The position numbers were made by a program, and so were the translations under genes. The notes beneath the pieces are model-generated. The model saw nothing but the letters and a program-made list of their open reading frames with translations, ran no database searches and had not been told where the DNA came from. Positions 57,011 through 64,000 of a DNA stretch of 64,000 bases are shown one piece after another; position 1 is the first letter of the stretch, and every line of letters starts with the position of its first letter. The DNA lies in assembly GCF_019457635.1 (NCBI RefSeq), contig NZ_CP080412.1, forward strand, positions 2,170,001-2,234,000, read 5' to 3'. The stretch comes from Shewanella mangrovisoli. GTDB taxonomy: Bacteria; Pseudomonadota; Gammaproteobacteria; Enterobacterales; Shewanellaceae.

Positions 57011-57526
57011 ATGAAACGTTATTTCACGGCAGTCTTATTCGCACTGTTCTCTCAAGTCGCACTGTTTTCAGAAGTCACAGTTGCTGAGCCACTTAAGTGG
57101 CAGACAAGATTAGCAGATCATGACGCGGTGATTTTTGCCTCAAGCACGGGTGTAGATAGCTTGAAAGACGCGATTACCGCAGTTCCCAAGTCGGTGTGGA
57201 TTCGTTCGGTACAAGTGTCAACCCTTGCACAGTTCGATGGTCTTCAGCACGAGTTGCACACTTATCTGCAGCGACATTACCCTCAGGAGTTAGCCGATGC
57301 TTTGGCTTCTTCGGGCAATATACATAACCCAAAGGTGGTGGCCCTACGGGAGGGATTTAAGGAAGCCATTCTCGCCTCAGGTTTTGTTAAGCAGATGAAT
57401 GCCGATTTTAGTGCGCGCTGCGAAAGTATCACTTCAGTCGATATCGAGAAGTTTTTTATCACGACACCATCCTCATCACCCCAATTTGAAGCCATGCTCT
57501 GGTTAAAGACCGAACAGTGCCACTAG
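57011..57526 (+). CDS. secreted hypothetical protein
   Basis: 171 aa with a clear signal peptide (FTAVLFALFSQVALFSEVTVA, cut near VA-EP). The mature part is soluble, with two Cys (ARCESI and the EQCH end) that could form a disulfide. Family not recognised. AAGGAT precedes the ATG. 47 bases after the GNAT gene on the same strand. Confidence 0.75.
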   Translation: MKRYFTAVLFALFSQVALFSEVTVAEPLKWQTRLADHDAVIFASSTGVDSLKDAITAVPKSVWIRSVQVSTLAQFDGLQHELHTYLQRHYPQELADALASSGNIHNPKVVALREGFKEAILASGFVKQMNADFSARCESITSVDIEKFFITTPSSSPQFEAMLWLKTEQCH

Positions 57527-57731
57527 GCTACAAAAATCCCTTATCTAGCGTGAGTCACTATCAATATTTCCTTGACCAAACTGCTATCCCTCTTTACTGA
57601 GTCAGCCGATCAATGCTGTTAGATATTGGATGCTCGCCAAAACATGACTGCTGCGAGTGCTGGTATTGAGGGCACCAGAGTAGGTGCCCTTGCTGGCTTT
57701 GAAGAACAGGCTTGCGATAATTTTAGCGCGA

Positions 57732-58181
57732 CTAGAGCGGTTGAAGATGGAAGGCGATCGCGATGCGGTTCCAACCATTAATGGCGATAATTAGGCTGGT
57801 GAGATCGACAATCTCCTTCTCTGAATAATGCTCGGCGAGCGCGGCGTATTCACTGTCGTGCACTGGCGATTGGGCGACGCGGGTTAAGGTTTCCGTCCAG
57901 CGCAGCGCCGCTTGCTCCCGTGCATCAAAGAGATCATCGACTTCGTGCCAAGCGGCCAGTAAATCTAAACGGCGCTGGGTTTCACCGTCGTGTCGCGCTT
58001 CTTCGGCGTGCATTCGCTGACAAAACGCGCAGCCATTGAGTTGCGATGCCCTCAGTTTGACTAAATGTACCAATAATGGCGAAAAAGCCGAGTCAGCGGC
58101 TGCTTTATCTAGGCTAATGAGTGCCTTGGCGAGCTCGGGTTGGAGTTGGTAAATCTGTTGGCGCGGAATACGTTCTGACAT
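57732..58181 (-). CDS. AhpD-like / carboxymuconolactone decarboxylase family protein
   Basis: 149 aa. The alkylhydroperoxidase D core is LVKLRASQLNGCAFCQRMHAEEAR, with the Cys51-x2-Cys54 pair and His58. Such proteins often reduce peroxides or act as thiol-based antioxidants. AGGAGG before the ATG. It follows the AraC gene by 36 bases on the same strand, so the regulator likely controls it. Confidence 0.9.
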   Translation of the reverse strand: MSERIPRQQIYQLQPELAKALISLDKAAADSAFSPLLVHLVKLRASQLNGCAFCQRMHAEEARHDGETQRRLDLLAAWHEVDDLFDAREQAALRWTETLTRVAQSPVHDSEYAALAEHYSEKEIVDLTSLIIAINGWNRIAIAFHLQPL

Positions 58182-58217
58182 AAAGCCTCCTGTAAGTTGA
58201 GGCTTGAATCTAAGGGA

Positions 58218-59102
58218 TTAATCGTCCTTGATATTGGAGATTTGCGACATCTTGCGTTTTTTATATTGTCCCGGTGTTTGCTGCATCACCCGTAAAAAAT
58301 GCTGATGTAGATGGGCTTGGTCGTAAAATCCACAATCGAAGGCCACCTGCGCGAGGCTAAGCGACGGCGATTGACTCAATAGGTTGCGGGCAATTTTTAC
58401 TCGATTCAGCTGCAATAACTGCGCGGGCGATAAACCCGTTTCCTGCTTAAATTTGCGTTCAAATTGGCGACGACTCATGGGGAGTTGCCCGTAAAAGGTC
58501 TCCAAATTGGCTTGGGTTTGAATGAGTCGAGGCAAGGTTGCGGGCACTAGGCTCATTCGCGTCGATAAGCTTAAGTCTAATTGCTGCGCTCGTTGCAATA
58601 GCCAACGTTCCACGAGGGCGATACGCTGGCTTGGCTTGGGCGTATCAACGAGTTGGTATAAGAGCGTTGTTAAACCGACGATGGGCCACTGGGTCACATC
58701 GATAACGCTTGCTGTCGTATCGGCCTGCATGGCGGCAAACTCAACCCCCAGTAAATGGAAGGCGCCACTGGGCTGAAAACGCACCGTAATTTGCTCGGTA
58801 CCCGGTGCGAAGCTGTGGTAATGCCGCTGCTGGCCCGAGTAAAAATACACCGAAGGCGCGTCGCCAATGCCGGGCGATGGCAAATAAAAATGCAGGCTTG
58901 TGCCGCCATCGGGATAGAAGGTTTGGTCGATTGGCTCGAGTAAATCCGCCGCGACACGCAAGTGAAAATAGCGCTGAACCCAAGGGCGCAGTGGGGCAAT
59001 GGCTTGAAAATGATTAAAGCCTAAGTGGGCAAATTGGGTCTCAAAACGCTTAAAACTGCACATTTCGAGTTCATTAGCCGTGTATCGCAAGGTCGTCACC
59101 AT
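58218..59102 (-). CDS. AraC-family transcriptional regulator
   Basis: 294 aa from the ATG at 59102; a second ATG 13 codons later is possible since neither has a good ribosome site. The N-terminal part resembles the DUF6597-type sensor (FYPDGGTSLHFYLPSPG, ITVRFQPSGAFHLLGVEF). The C-terminal AraC domain reads MSRRQFERKFKQETGLSPAQLLQLNRV and SLAQVAFDCGFYDQAHLHQHFLR. First gene of a two-gene unit with the AhpD-like protein. Confidence 0.87.
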   Translation of the reverse strand: MVTTLRYTANELEMCSFKRFETQFAHLGFNHFQAIAPLRPWVQRYFHLRVAADLLEPIDQTFYPDGGTSLHFYLPSPGIGDAPSVYFYSGQQRHYHSFAPGTEQITVRFQPSGAFHLLGVEFAAMQADTTASVIDVTQWPIVGLTTLLYQLVDTPKPSQRIALVERWLLQRAQQLDLSLSTRMSLVPATLPRLIQTQANLETFYGQLPMSRRQFERKFKQETGLSPAQLLQLNRVKIARNLLSQSPSLSLAQVAFDCGFYDQAHLHQHFLRVMQQTPGQYKKRKMSQISNIKDD

Positions 59103-59227
59103 TAAGCATTGGGGGAGTTTAGCTTAAGCTAACTTTCGATGATTTGCATCCTAGTGGAGGGCCGTGGTACTGCTCAAATGAAATCCGCCAACGGTTGTTA
59201 GGCGCTGTAACTAAAACTAAGCAACTC

Positions 59228-59270
59228 AATAATAAAAAATAGTCACCAAGAAGGGCTTCTTGGTGACTAT
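59228..59270 (-). terminator. terminator of the GH97 gene
   Basis: ATAGTCACCAAGAAG (59239-59253) pairs perfectly with 59256-59270. On the minus strand a T-run (TTTTTTATT) follows, so it terminates transcription from the GH97 gene. Confidence 0.85.
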
Positions 59271-59368
59271 TGTAATGGCCACTATCGTTTCGATTGCTGT
59301 TGCAATAGTCACTGTTGCAAGAGTGACTGTCGCTCGAGGTTTTTAAGCGTACATGTTAACGCTTGAGT

Positions 59369-61480
59369 TTACAGCGCTTTAAAGCGGATCGCTGTGCCGC
59401 CACTGCTGGCTAGCTGTAATGCCAGGCTATCTTTGGCGCTAACCTCTTTGGTTTCAATCACATAATCATATGGGTTGGTTTTCCAATCGGCTTTTGCGCC
59501 ATCACGGTAGATCTGTGCTTGATAACGTTTGTTTGGGTCGAGGAAATCCAGTTTAACCTTAACATCGCGGGCATTTTCATCGGTCAGCGCGCCTAAGTAC
59601 CAATCCTGTTGGTCCTTGGCTTGGCGGGCAAACACCACATAATCACCCACTTCGCCAGCCAGTGCGATACTTTGATACCAGTCTGTTGGCACATCGCGGA
59701 TGAACTGGAAAGCATCTAAATGTTTTTGATAATTACGCGGTAAGTCAGCAGCCATTTGGATTGGGCTATAGAGCACCACATACAGGGCGAGCTGCTTCAT
59801 CAAGGTGGTTTGCACGCGGTTTTCGGCATCTAAGCCCTTAGGCGCTAAGTCAAAAATCCCCGGGGTAAAATCCATAGGGCCTGCCAGCATGCGGGTAAAG
59901 GGCAGCATGGCGGTGTGCTCTGGGCTATTTGGAGGACTGCCCCAGGCATTATATTCCTGTCCGCGTGCGCCTTCGCGGGCAAGCCAGTTCGGATAGGTGC
60001 GACGAAGCCCTGTATCTTTAATCGGCTCATGGCTGTTGATGCTGATATGGTGCTTGGCGGCTTCGGTCACGCTTTGCAGATATTCGCCAACCATAAACTG
60101 ACCATCGTGCCATTCGTGACGGGTAATACCGTTCTCATCGATGCGTTTGATTTGTCCTCCGTCAGCCACATAGCCGGTTTTGACTTGGGTCACGCCATGT
60201 TTTTCATACAGGGCGAAGGCATCATCCATTTGATTACGGTAATGGGTCACTGAGCCTGCTGTCTCATGGTGACCAATTAGGCGCACGCCTTTTTTCGCGC
60301 CGTAGGCGGTAATGGCGGGTAAATCGAAATCATCATAGGCCTTGGTAAAACTGAATTGGTCGCCATTATGGAACCAATCACCATCCCAACCTTGGTTCCA
60401 ACCCTCGACCAAGACACCATCAAACTGGTACTTGGCGGCGAAATCCATATAGCGCTCAGTTTCACTGGTGGTTGCGCCGTGTGTTGGGCCCGAGCCCCAA
60501 GTGTTTTCATTGAGGTGCATACCCCACCAAATACCGACATATTTGCCCGGTTTAACCCAAGTGACATCCCCCAGTTTATTGGGCTCATTCAGGTTGAGGA
60601 TAAGGTGCGAATTAAGCAGTCCCGTGGCCTTGTCGGCGATTTGAATCGTGCGCCATGGGGTATAAAAGCCCGCTTGGGTTTTAACCCGAATACCATCTGA
60701 CCAAGGGGTGAGATCGGCCTTGAGCTTGCCATCACGCTGTTGATCGAGGGTCATCGAGGCAAAATCAACTAACGCCGCCTCGTGAATGCTTAAATGGGTG
60801 CCATCGACCAGTTTAAAGGTAAAAGGAGTATGGGCTCTGTCGACCTGATTGAGCGCGCTGGTGCGATACAAATATTCGTAGCGGTTCCATCCCCGAGAGG
60901 GGATCCACCAGGCGGTGGCCTTATCACTCTGACCAATATTAAATTCGGTGAGTTCATCGGTAATGGCAAGCTGTGTATTAGCTGGCAGGGCGTTTTGAGC
61001 CGCTAAGTGATAACGAAAGCCTATGCCATCGTCAAAGGCTTTAAACTCGAGTTTTAAGTCGATTTTCCCGTCGGTTAATACCACGTTCAGTTGATTGTGT
61101 TGATCCTTTATCCACTCTTGCTCACCCCAAGGTTGCTGCCATTTTTCATCTGCGCTGGCGCTGTTACTCGATTTGATGCGTAGACCCTGGCCTAATTCCC
61201 CCAGTGAGGCAAAGACTAAGCCTAAGCGGCTCGGTTCGATAATCGATTTGCCATGAAAATGAATTTGGTATTCGGGGCGGCCCGTATCATCACTCAGACT
61301 CAAGACGATTTGTTTATCGGGGGAGCTTAGGTTGAGGGTCTGCGCTGTGGCACTGGTGCTGAGCAGGCTGCCAATGCTGAGTGCTAGCAAGCTGGGCGTA
61401 AATAGGTTGGCGGCCCAATGGCGGCTATGTCGTTTTGGCGAGTTGATGTGGCGCGCGTGGGTAAGAGGATTGCTGAACAT
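59369..61480 (-). CDS. susB: GH97 alpha-glucosidase (SusB-like)
   Basis: 703 aa from the ATG at 61480 (AAGGA upstream; the TTG at 61516 is rejected). Long basic N-terminus, then a signal peptide cut near TATA-QTL, so periplasmic. GH97 layout: beta-sandwich N-domain, TIM barrel, C-terminal beta domain. The Glu residues of the inverting SusB type are present in SINSHEPIKDTG and REGARGQEYNAW, so an alpha-glucosidase rather than an alpha-galactosidase is likely. Works with glucoamylase and the symporter in alpha-glucan use. Confidence 0.92.
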   Translation of the reverse strand: MFSNPLTHARHINSPKRHSRHWAANLFTPSLLALSIGSLLSTSATAQTLNLSSPDKQIVLSLSDDTGRPEYQIHFHGKSIIEPSRLGLVFASLGELGQGLRIKSSNSASADEKWQQPWGEQEWIKDQHNQLNVVLTDGKIDLKLEFKAFDDGIGFRYHLAAQNALPANTQLAITDELTEFNIGQSDKATAWWIPSRGWNRYEYLYRTSALNQVDRAHTPFTFKLVDGTHLSIHEAALVDFASMTLDQQRDGKLKADLTPWSDGIRVKTQAGFYTPWRTIQIADKATGLLNSHLILNLNEPNKLGDVTWVKPGKYVGIWWGMHLNENTWGSGPTHGATTSETERYMDFAAKYQFDGVLVEGWNQGWDGDWFHNGDQFSFTKAYDDFDLPAITAYGAKKGVRLIGHHETAGSVTHYRNQMDDAFALYEKHGVTQVKTGYVADGGQIKRIDENGITRHEWHDGQFMVGEYLQSVTEAAKHHISINSHEPIKDTGLRRTYPNWLAREGARGQEYNAWGSPPNSPEHTAMLPFTRMLAGPMDFTPGIFDLAPKGLDAENRVQTTLMKQLALYVVLYSPIQMAADLPRNYQKHLDAFQFIRDVPTDWYQSIALAGEVGDYVVFARQAKDQQDWYLGALTDENARDVKVKLDFLDPNKRYQAQIYRDGAKADWKTNPYDYVIETKEVSAKDSLALQLASSGGTAIRFKAL

Positions 61481-61552
61481 TCCCTGATCCTTGTTTTTAT
61501 AGTGAATATGGGTCAATGCATACTAGTGGCGATGGGTTTTTGCTCGCAATGG

Positions 61553-61571
61553 TTTGCATACGTATTCACCA
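61553..61571. promoter_or_regulatory. candidate MalR-type operator upstream of susB
   Basis: TTTGCATACGTATTCACCA shares CATACGTATTCA with the site upstream of malT. It lies about 75 bases before the gene start, where a repressor or activator could act. Confidence 0.5.
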
Positions 61572-61744
61572 TAGTGAGCGGTTAGGCGGCAGTCGGATAG
61601 TAAGGCGTAAAGAGATGGGTTTTAACCGCTGACTCGGGTAGAATGCGCGGCTTTCTTGGCTTTCTTATTGTGTTTAAGGGGCTTTAGGTGTTTAAGGCAC
61701 TAAGCCGATATGGGCAGTGATATAAACGGGTTTGGGAGTGAGCG

Positions 61745-62566
61745 GTGAAAATCAGTCAGCGATTACAGCAGATCAATCGAATGGTGGGCCCTGGATACGA
61801 TCATATTTGGGACTGCTGCTGCGATCATGGTTTACTCGGCATGCTACTACTGCAAAGAAATGCTGCACCTAAGGTGCATTTTGTCGATTGTGTCGCACCC
61901 TTGATGCAGCAACTTAGCCTTGAGTTAGCAAGGTTTTTCCCCCAGCAGCCTATCTCAAACACTCAAAACGCTGAGCAACAGGCCAATACCCAGAGTGAAT
62001 GGCAAGTGCATTGCCTCGACGTGGCGGCCTTGCCACTGGTGCAATACGGCAAACAAGCCAAGCACTTAGTGATTATTGCGGGTGTGGGCGGTGAGTTGTT
62101 GGTTGAATTGGTGCGCAGTATTGTTATAAACCAGCAAACTCAACATGTTGCTCAGAGTGGAACTGATTCGGGCAATCATGACCTTAGTCAAGGCGCCTGC
62201 CAGCTCGAATTTATTTTGTGTCCCGTGCATCATAATTACCATGTGCGCAGCGCGTTGGCGGAATTGGGCTTATCCCTTAAAGATGAATATTTACTCGAAG
62301 AAAACCAACGTTTCTACGAAATACTGCATTTAACTCAGAATGCTAGCTCAAAGACGAATACCAGCTCAAAAACAAATCAAGCTGTGCCCTTAAGTGCGAC
62401 GGGCTCAATCATGTGGCAAGGGCTAAATGCGGATAAAACCAACCAAGCCAAGCGGTATCTTGACCAAACCATAGGCCATTATCAGCGTATTCCTGCGCAT
62501 CGCATACCAAACAAGTCGCAAATTGTGGCGGCCTATCAGCACATTTTGCAGCAACTGAATTGTTAA
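61745..62566 (+). CDS. TrmK-like tRNA (adenine22-N1)-methyltransferase family protein
   Basis: 273 aa from GTG. SAM-binding motif I is DHIWDCCCDHGLLGMLLL, and VIIAGVGGELLVELV is the TrmK (DUF633) GMGG-like signature. Substitution of GAGVGG for GMGG and the extra Gln/Asn/Ser-rich inserts (TQNAEQQANTQSE, NASSKTNTSSKTNQ) are differences from the Bacillus enzyme. The proposed reaction, m1A22 in tRNA, is from the family. Cytoplasmic. Confidence 0.8.
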   Translation: MKISQRLQQINRMVGPGYDHIWDCCCDHGLLGMLLLQRNAAPKVHFVDCVAPLMQQLSLELARFFPQQPISNTQNAEQQANTQSEWQVHCLDVAALPLVQYGKQAKHLVIIAGVGGELLVELVRSIVINQQTQHVAQSGTDSGNHDLSQGACQLEFILCPVHHNYHVRSALAELGLSLKDEYLLEENQRFYEILHLTQNASSKTNTSSKTNQAVPLSATGSIMWQGLNADKTNQAKRYLDQTIGHYQRIPAHRIPNKSQIVAAYQHILQQLNC

Positions 62567-62680
62567 CCTCATAGGTCAACATGTAGTCATTGAGCGCTTA
62601 GCCTTGGCGTTGAAACGGTTTTACTCTGTAAATCCATCGAGTTGGTTTATGCTATTAGGCCGTTAATCTTGAGTTTTATT

Positions 62681-63211
62681 ATGCGTTTATTGAAGTCCAC
62701 CCAAGCTGCCAATCTCAATCTTAAACAGGCGAAGATTTTTTATCGCCAAGCCGCCCGTGCCATAGTGCTATCGGGGGAAGATATTTTGCTGCTCTATACC
62801 CAAAAATATCGCGATTACGGTTTGCCTGGTGGTGGGGTAGATAAGGGCGAGAGCCTTGAAGTTGGACTTATCCGCGAGTTGCAGGAAGAAACCGGCGCCA
62901 TTGCCGCCAAAGTGTTAGCGCCCTTTGGTCGTTATGAGGAATATCGTTCCTGGTTTCGTGAGGGCGCAAATGTTGTACACATGGACTCTTACTGTTACCT
63001 GTGCGAAATCGATATGAGCCTTGGCGAGCGCGGCTTAGGTGAGCCAAGACTTGAAGCCCATGAGATTAAAAATGGCATGCGCCCCGAGTGGATCAATATC
63101 CACCAAGCGATTGCCCATAATGAAGAAATTCAGCGAACGTTTGCAAATAAAGGGCAATCCATTGACAGGGAAACCTTTCTGCTCAAACGAATCGTAGAAG
63201 AGTTGCTGTAG
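62681..63211 (+). CDS. Nudix hydrolase
   Basis: 176 aa from the ATG at 62681; the TTG at 62642 is less likely. The Nudix box Gx5Ex7REUxEExGU is intact at residues 51-73 (GGVDKGESLEVGLIRELQEE then TGA). It hydrolyses some nucleoside diphosphate derivative; the substrate cannot be predicted. A hairpin with the convergent gene's terminator follows. Confidence 0.9.
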   Translation: MRLLKSTQAANLNLKQAKIFYRQAARAIVLSGEDILLLYTQKYRDYGLPGGGVDKGESLEVGLIRELQEETGAIAAKVLAPFGRYEEYRSWFREGANVVHMDSYCYLCEIDMSLGERGLGEPRLEAHEIKNGMRPEWINIHQAIAHNEEIQRTFANKGQSIDRETFLLKRIVEELL

Positions 63212-63261
63212 ATAAAGTCTGCTTGATGGCGTTATTGCACAGTGGTTTAAAGCGCCGCCAT

Positions 63262-63290
63262 AAAAAAGCCATCCTGAGGATGGCTTATGA
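63262..63290 (-). terminator. terminator of the hemolysin III family gene
   Basis: AAGCCATCC (63266-63274) pairs with GGATGGCTT (63278-63286). The T-run is on the minus strand, so it serves the gene at 63318-63971. Confidence 0.8.
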
Positions 63291-63317
63291 GGATCTGTTG
63301 TGCGAGTAGCCTAGCGT

Positions 63318-63971
63318 CTAGATCACGGTTAAATAAATACAAAAGAAATGGCTCATCGCGCCCGCCAATACAAATAAATGCCAAATCGCGTGATTGTATG
63401 GGATGCGTTTACCAACATAGAAGACCACCCCTAAGGTGTAAAACAACCCGCCCAATAGTAGAAGCTTAAATCCTAGCGGTGACATCGCCGCCGTCAAATC
63501 GCCCATTACAGTCACACACAGCCAACCCATCACTAAATAGAGCACTAGGCTCATTTTTTTAAAGCGATGAATAAACAAAGTCTTAAATAAAATCCCACCA
63601 ATAGCCAAGGACCAAATCGCCGTCAGGATAATGGTCGAAAGTTGTCCTTGCAGGCTGATTAACATCAGTGGGGTATAGGTGCCTGCAATTAAGCAGTAGA
63701 TGGCACAGTGATCGGCAATCTTAAGTTTATGTTTCCAGCCTACATGCGTCACGCTGTGATACAGGGTAGAACTTAAAAACAACAGGATAAGGCTTGCACC
63801 ATAAATAATAACACCTGTGAGCTGAATACTGGTGAGGTGGTCGGCGCCCTTGAGGATCATAAAGACTAAGCCGACCACGCCTGCGATCACCCCTAGGCCA
63901 TGGCTGATGCTATTGGCTATCTCCTCACTAAGGCTATAGCCACTGATATTCAATGATTTTTCATGACTCAT
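63318..63971 (-). CDS. hemolysin III family membrane protein (YqfA/PAQR-like)
   Basis: 217 aa from the ATG at 63971 (the TTG at 63986 is rejected); E. coli YqfA is 219. Seven membrane spans. Conserved family residues: EEIANSISHGLG, the SSTLYHS motif, KIADHCAIYCLIAGTYTP and the C-terminal NHAIWHLFVLAGAMSHFF, whose His residues form a putative metal site. The biological role of the bacterial family is unclear, and haemolysis is not implied. Confidence 0.92.
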   Translation of the reverse strand: MSHEKSLNISGYSLSEEIANSISHGLGVIAGVVGLVFMILKGADHLTSIQLTGVIIYGASLILLFLSSTLYHSVTHVGWKHKLKIADHCAIYCLIAGTYTPLMLISLQGQLSTIILTAIWSLAIGGILFKTLFIHRFKKMSLVLYLVMGWLCVTVMGDLTAAMSPLGFKLLLLGGLFYTLGVVFYVGKRIPYNHAIWHLFVLAGAMSHFFCIYLTVI

Positions 63972-64000
63972 TTGCGGCTCTATCAAACTCTGGCTTGGCA

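Overview
The window reads as chromosomal DNA of a Shewanella (Gammaproteobacteria, Alteromonadales). Three things point there: a kdnA-kdnB-kdsB cluster for 8-amino-Kdo, a napEDABC (nap-alpha type) periplasmic nitrate reductase operon with its own napC, and a maltodextrin cluster made of glucoamylase, an SLC45-type sugar symporter and a GH97 alpha-glucosidase. S. oneidensis MR-1 is known for the other nap type (napDAGHB), so a different Shewanella is likely. Species is not assigned.

Layout. 1-2.4 kb: cell-wall genes (LdtD-type L,D-transpeptidase cut by the left edge, MepK-type endopeptidase) and a convergent unknown. 2.6-3 kb: rplY with a leader hairpin. 3-9.3 kb: tamAB on the minus strand. 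9.4-15.1 kb: isoaspartyl peptidase, a CBS protein and hrpA. 15.6-19.9 kb: napEDABC behind an FNR-type site. 20.5-26.2 kb: accessory region with an IS1111-group (IS110 family) element followed by at least eight integron gene cassettes, all on the plus strand and separated by attC-like sites. No integron integrase lies in the window. 26.4-29.8 kb (minus): DUF2897 protein, kdsB, kdnB, kdnA. 30.2-34.3 kb (minus): carbonic anhydrase, an alpha/beta hydrolase, and an ArsC/Spx-like - dapE - VanY-like set joined by overlaps. 34.7-37.3 kb: a TonB-dependent receptor. 38.1-44.8 kb: a LysR regulator and an RND efflux operon. 44.9-48.5 kb: pqiABC. 48.7-51 kb: an SLC13-type transporter and a divergent AraC regulator. 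51.2-61.5 kb: maltodextrin genes on the minus strand, interrupted by small plus-strand genes and an AraC/AhpD-like pair. 61.7-64 kb: TrmK-like methyltransferase, Nudix hydrolase, hemolysin III family protein.

How genes work together: NapC passes quinol electrons to NapB and NapA for nitrate reduction. KdnB and KdnA convert Kdo to Kdo8N, which KdsB activates for lipid A-core assembly. TamA/TamB and PqiABC are envelope transport systems. Glucoamylase and the GH97 enzyme break down alpha-glucans for the symporter, and the malT and susB upstream regions share a CATACGTATTCA element that may be a common operator.

The most unusual part is the integrase-less cassette array. The IS lies directly against an attC-type core site and has a long non-coding right end where IS1111 elements encode a guide (seek/bridge) RNA. 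Several cassettes carry unknown proteins, one attC is reduced to a stemless 23-nt remnant, and the acetyltransferase behind that remnant appears to begin at an ATT codon.
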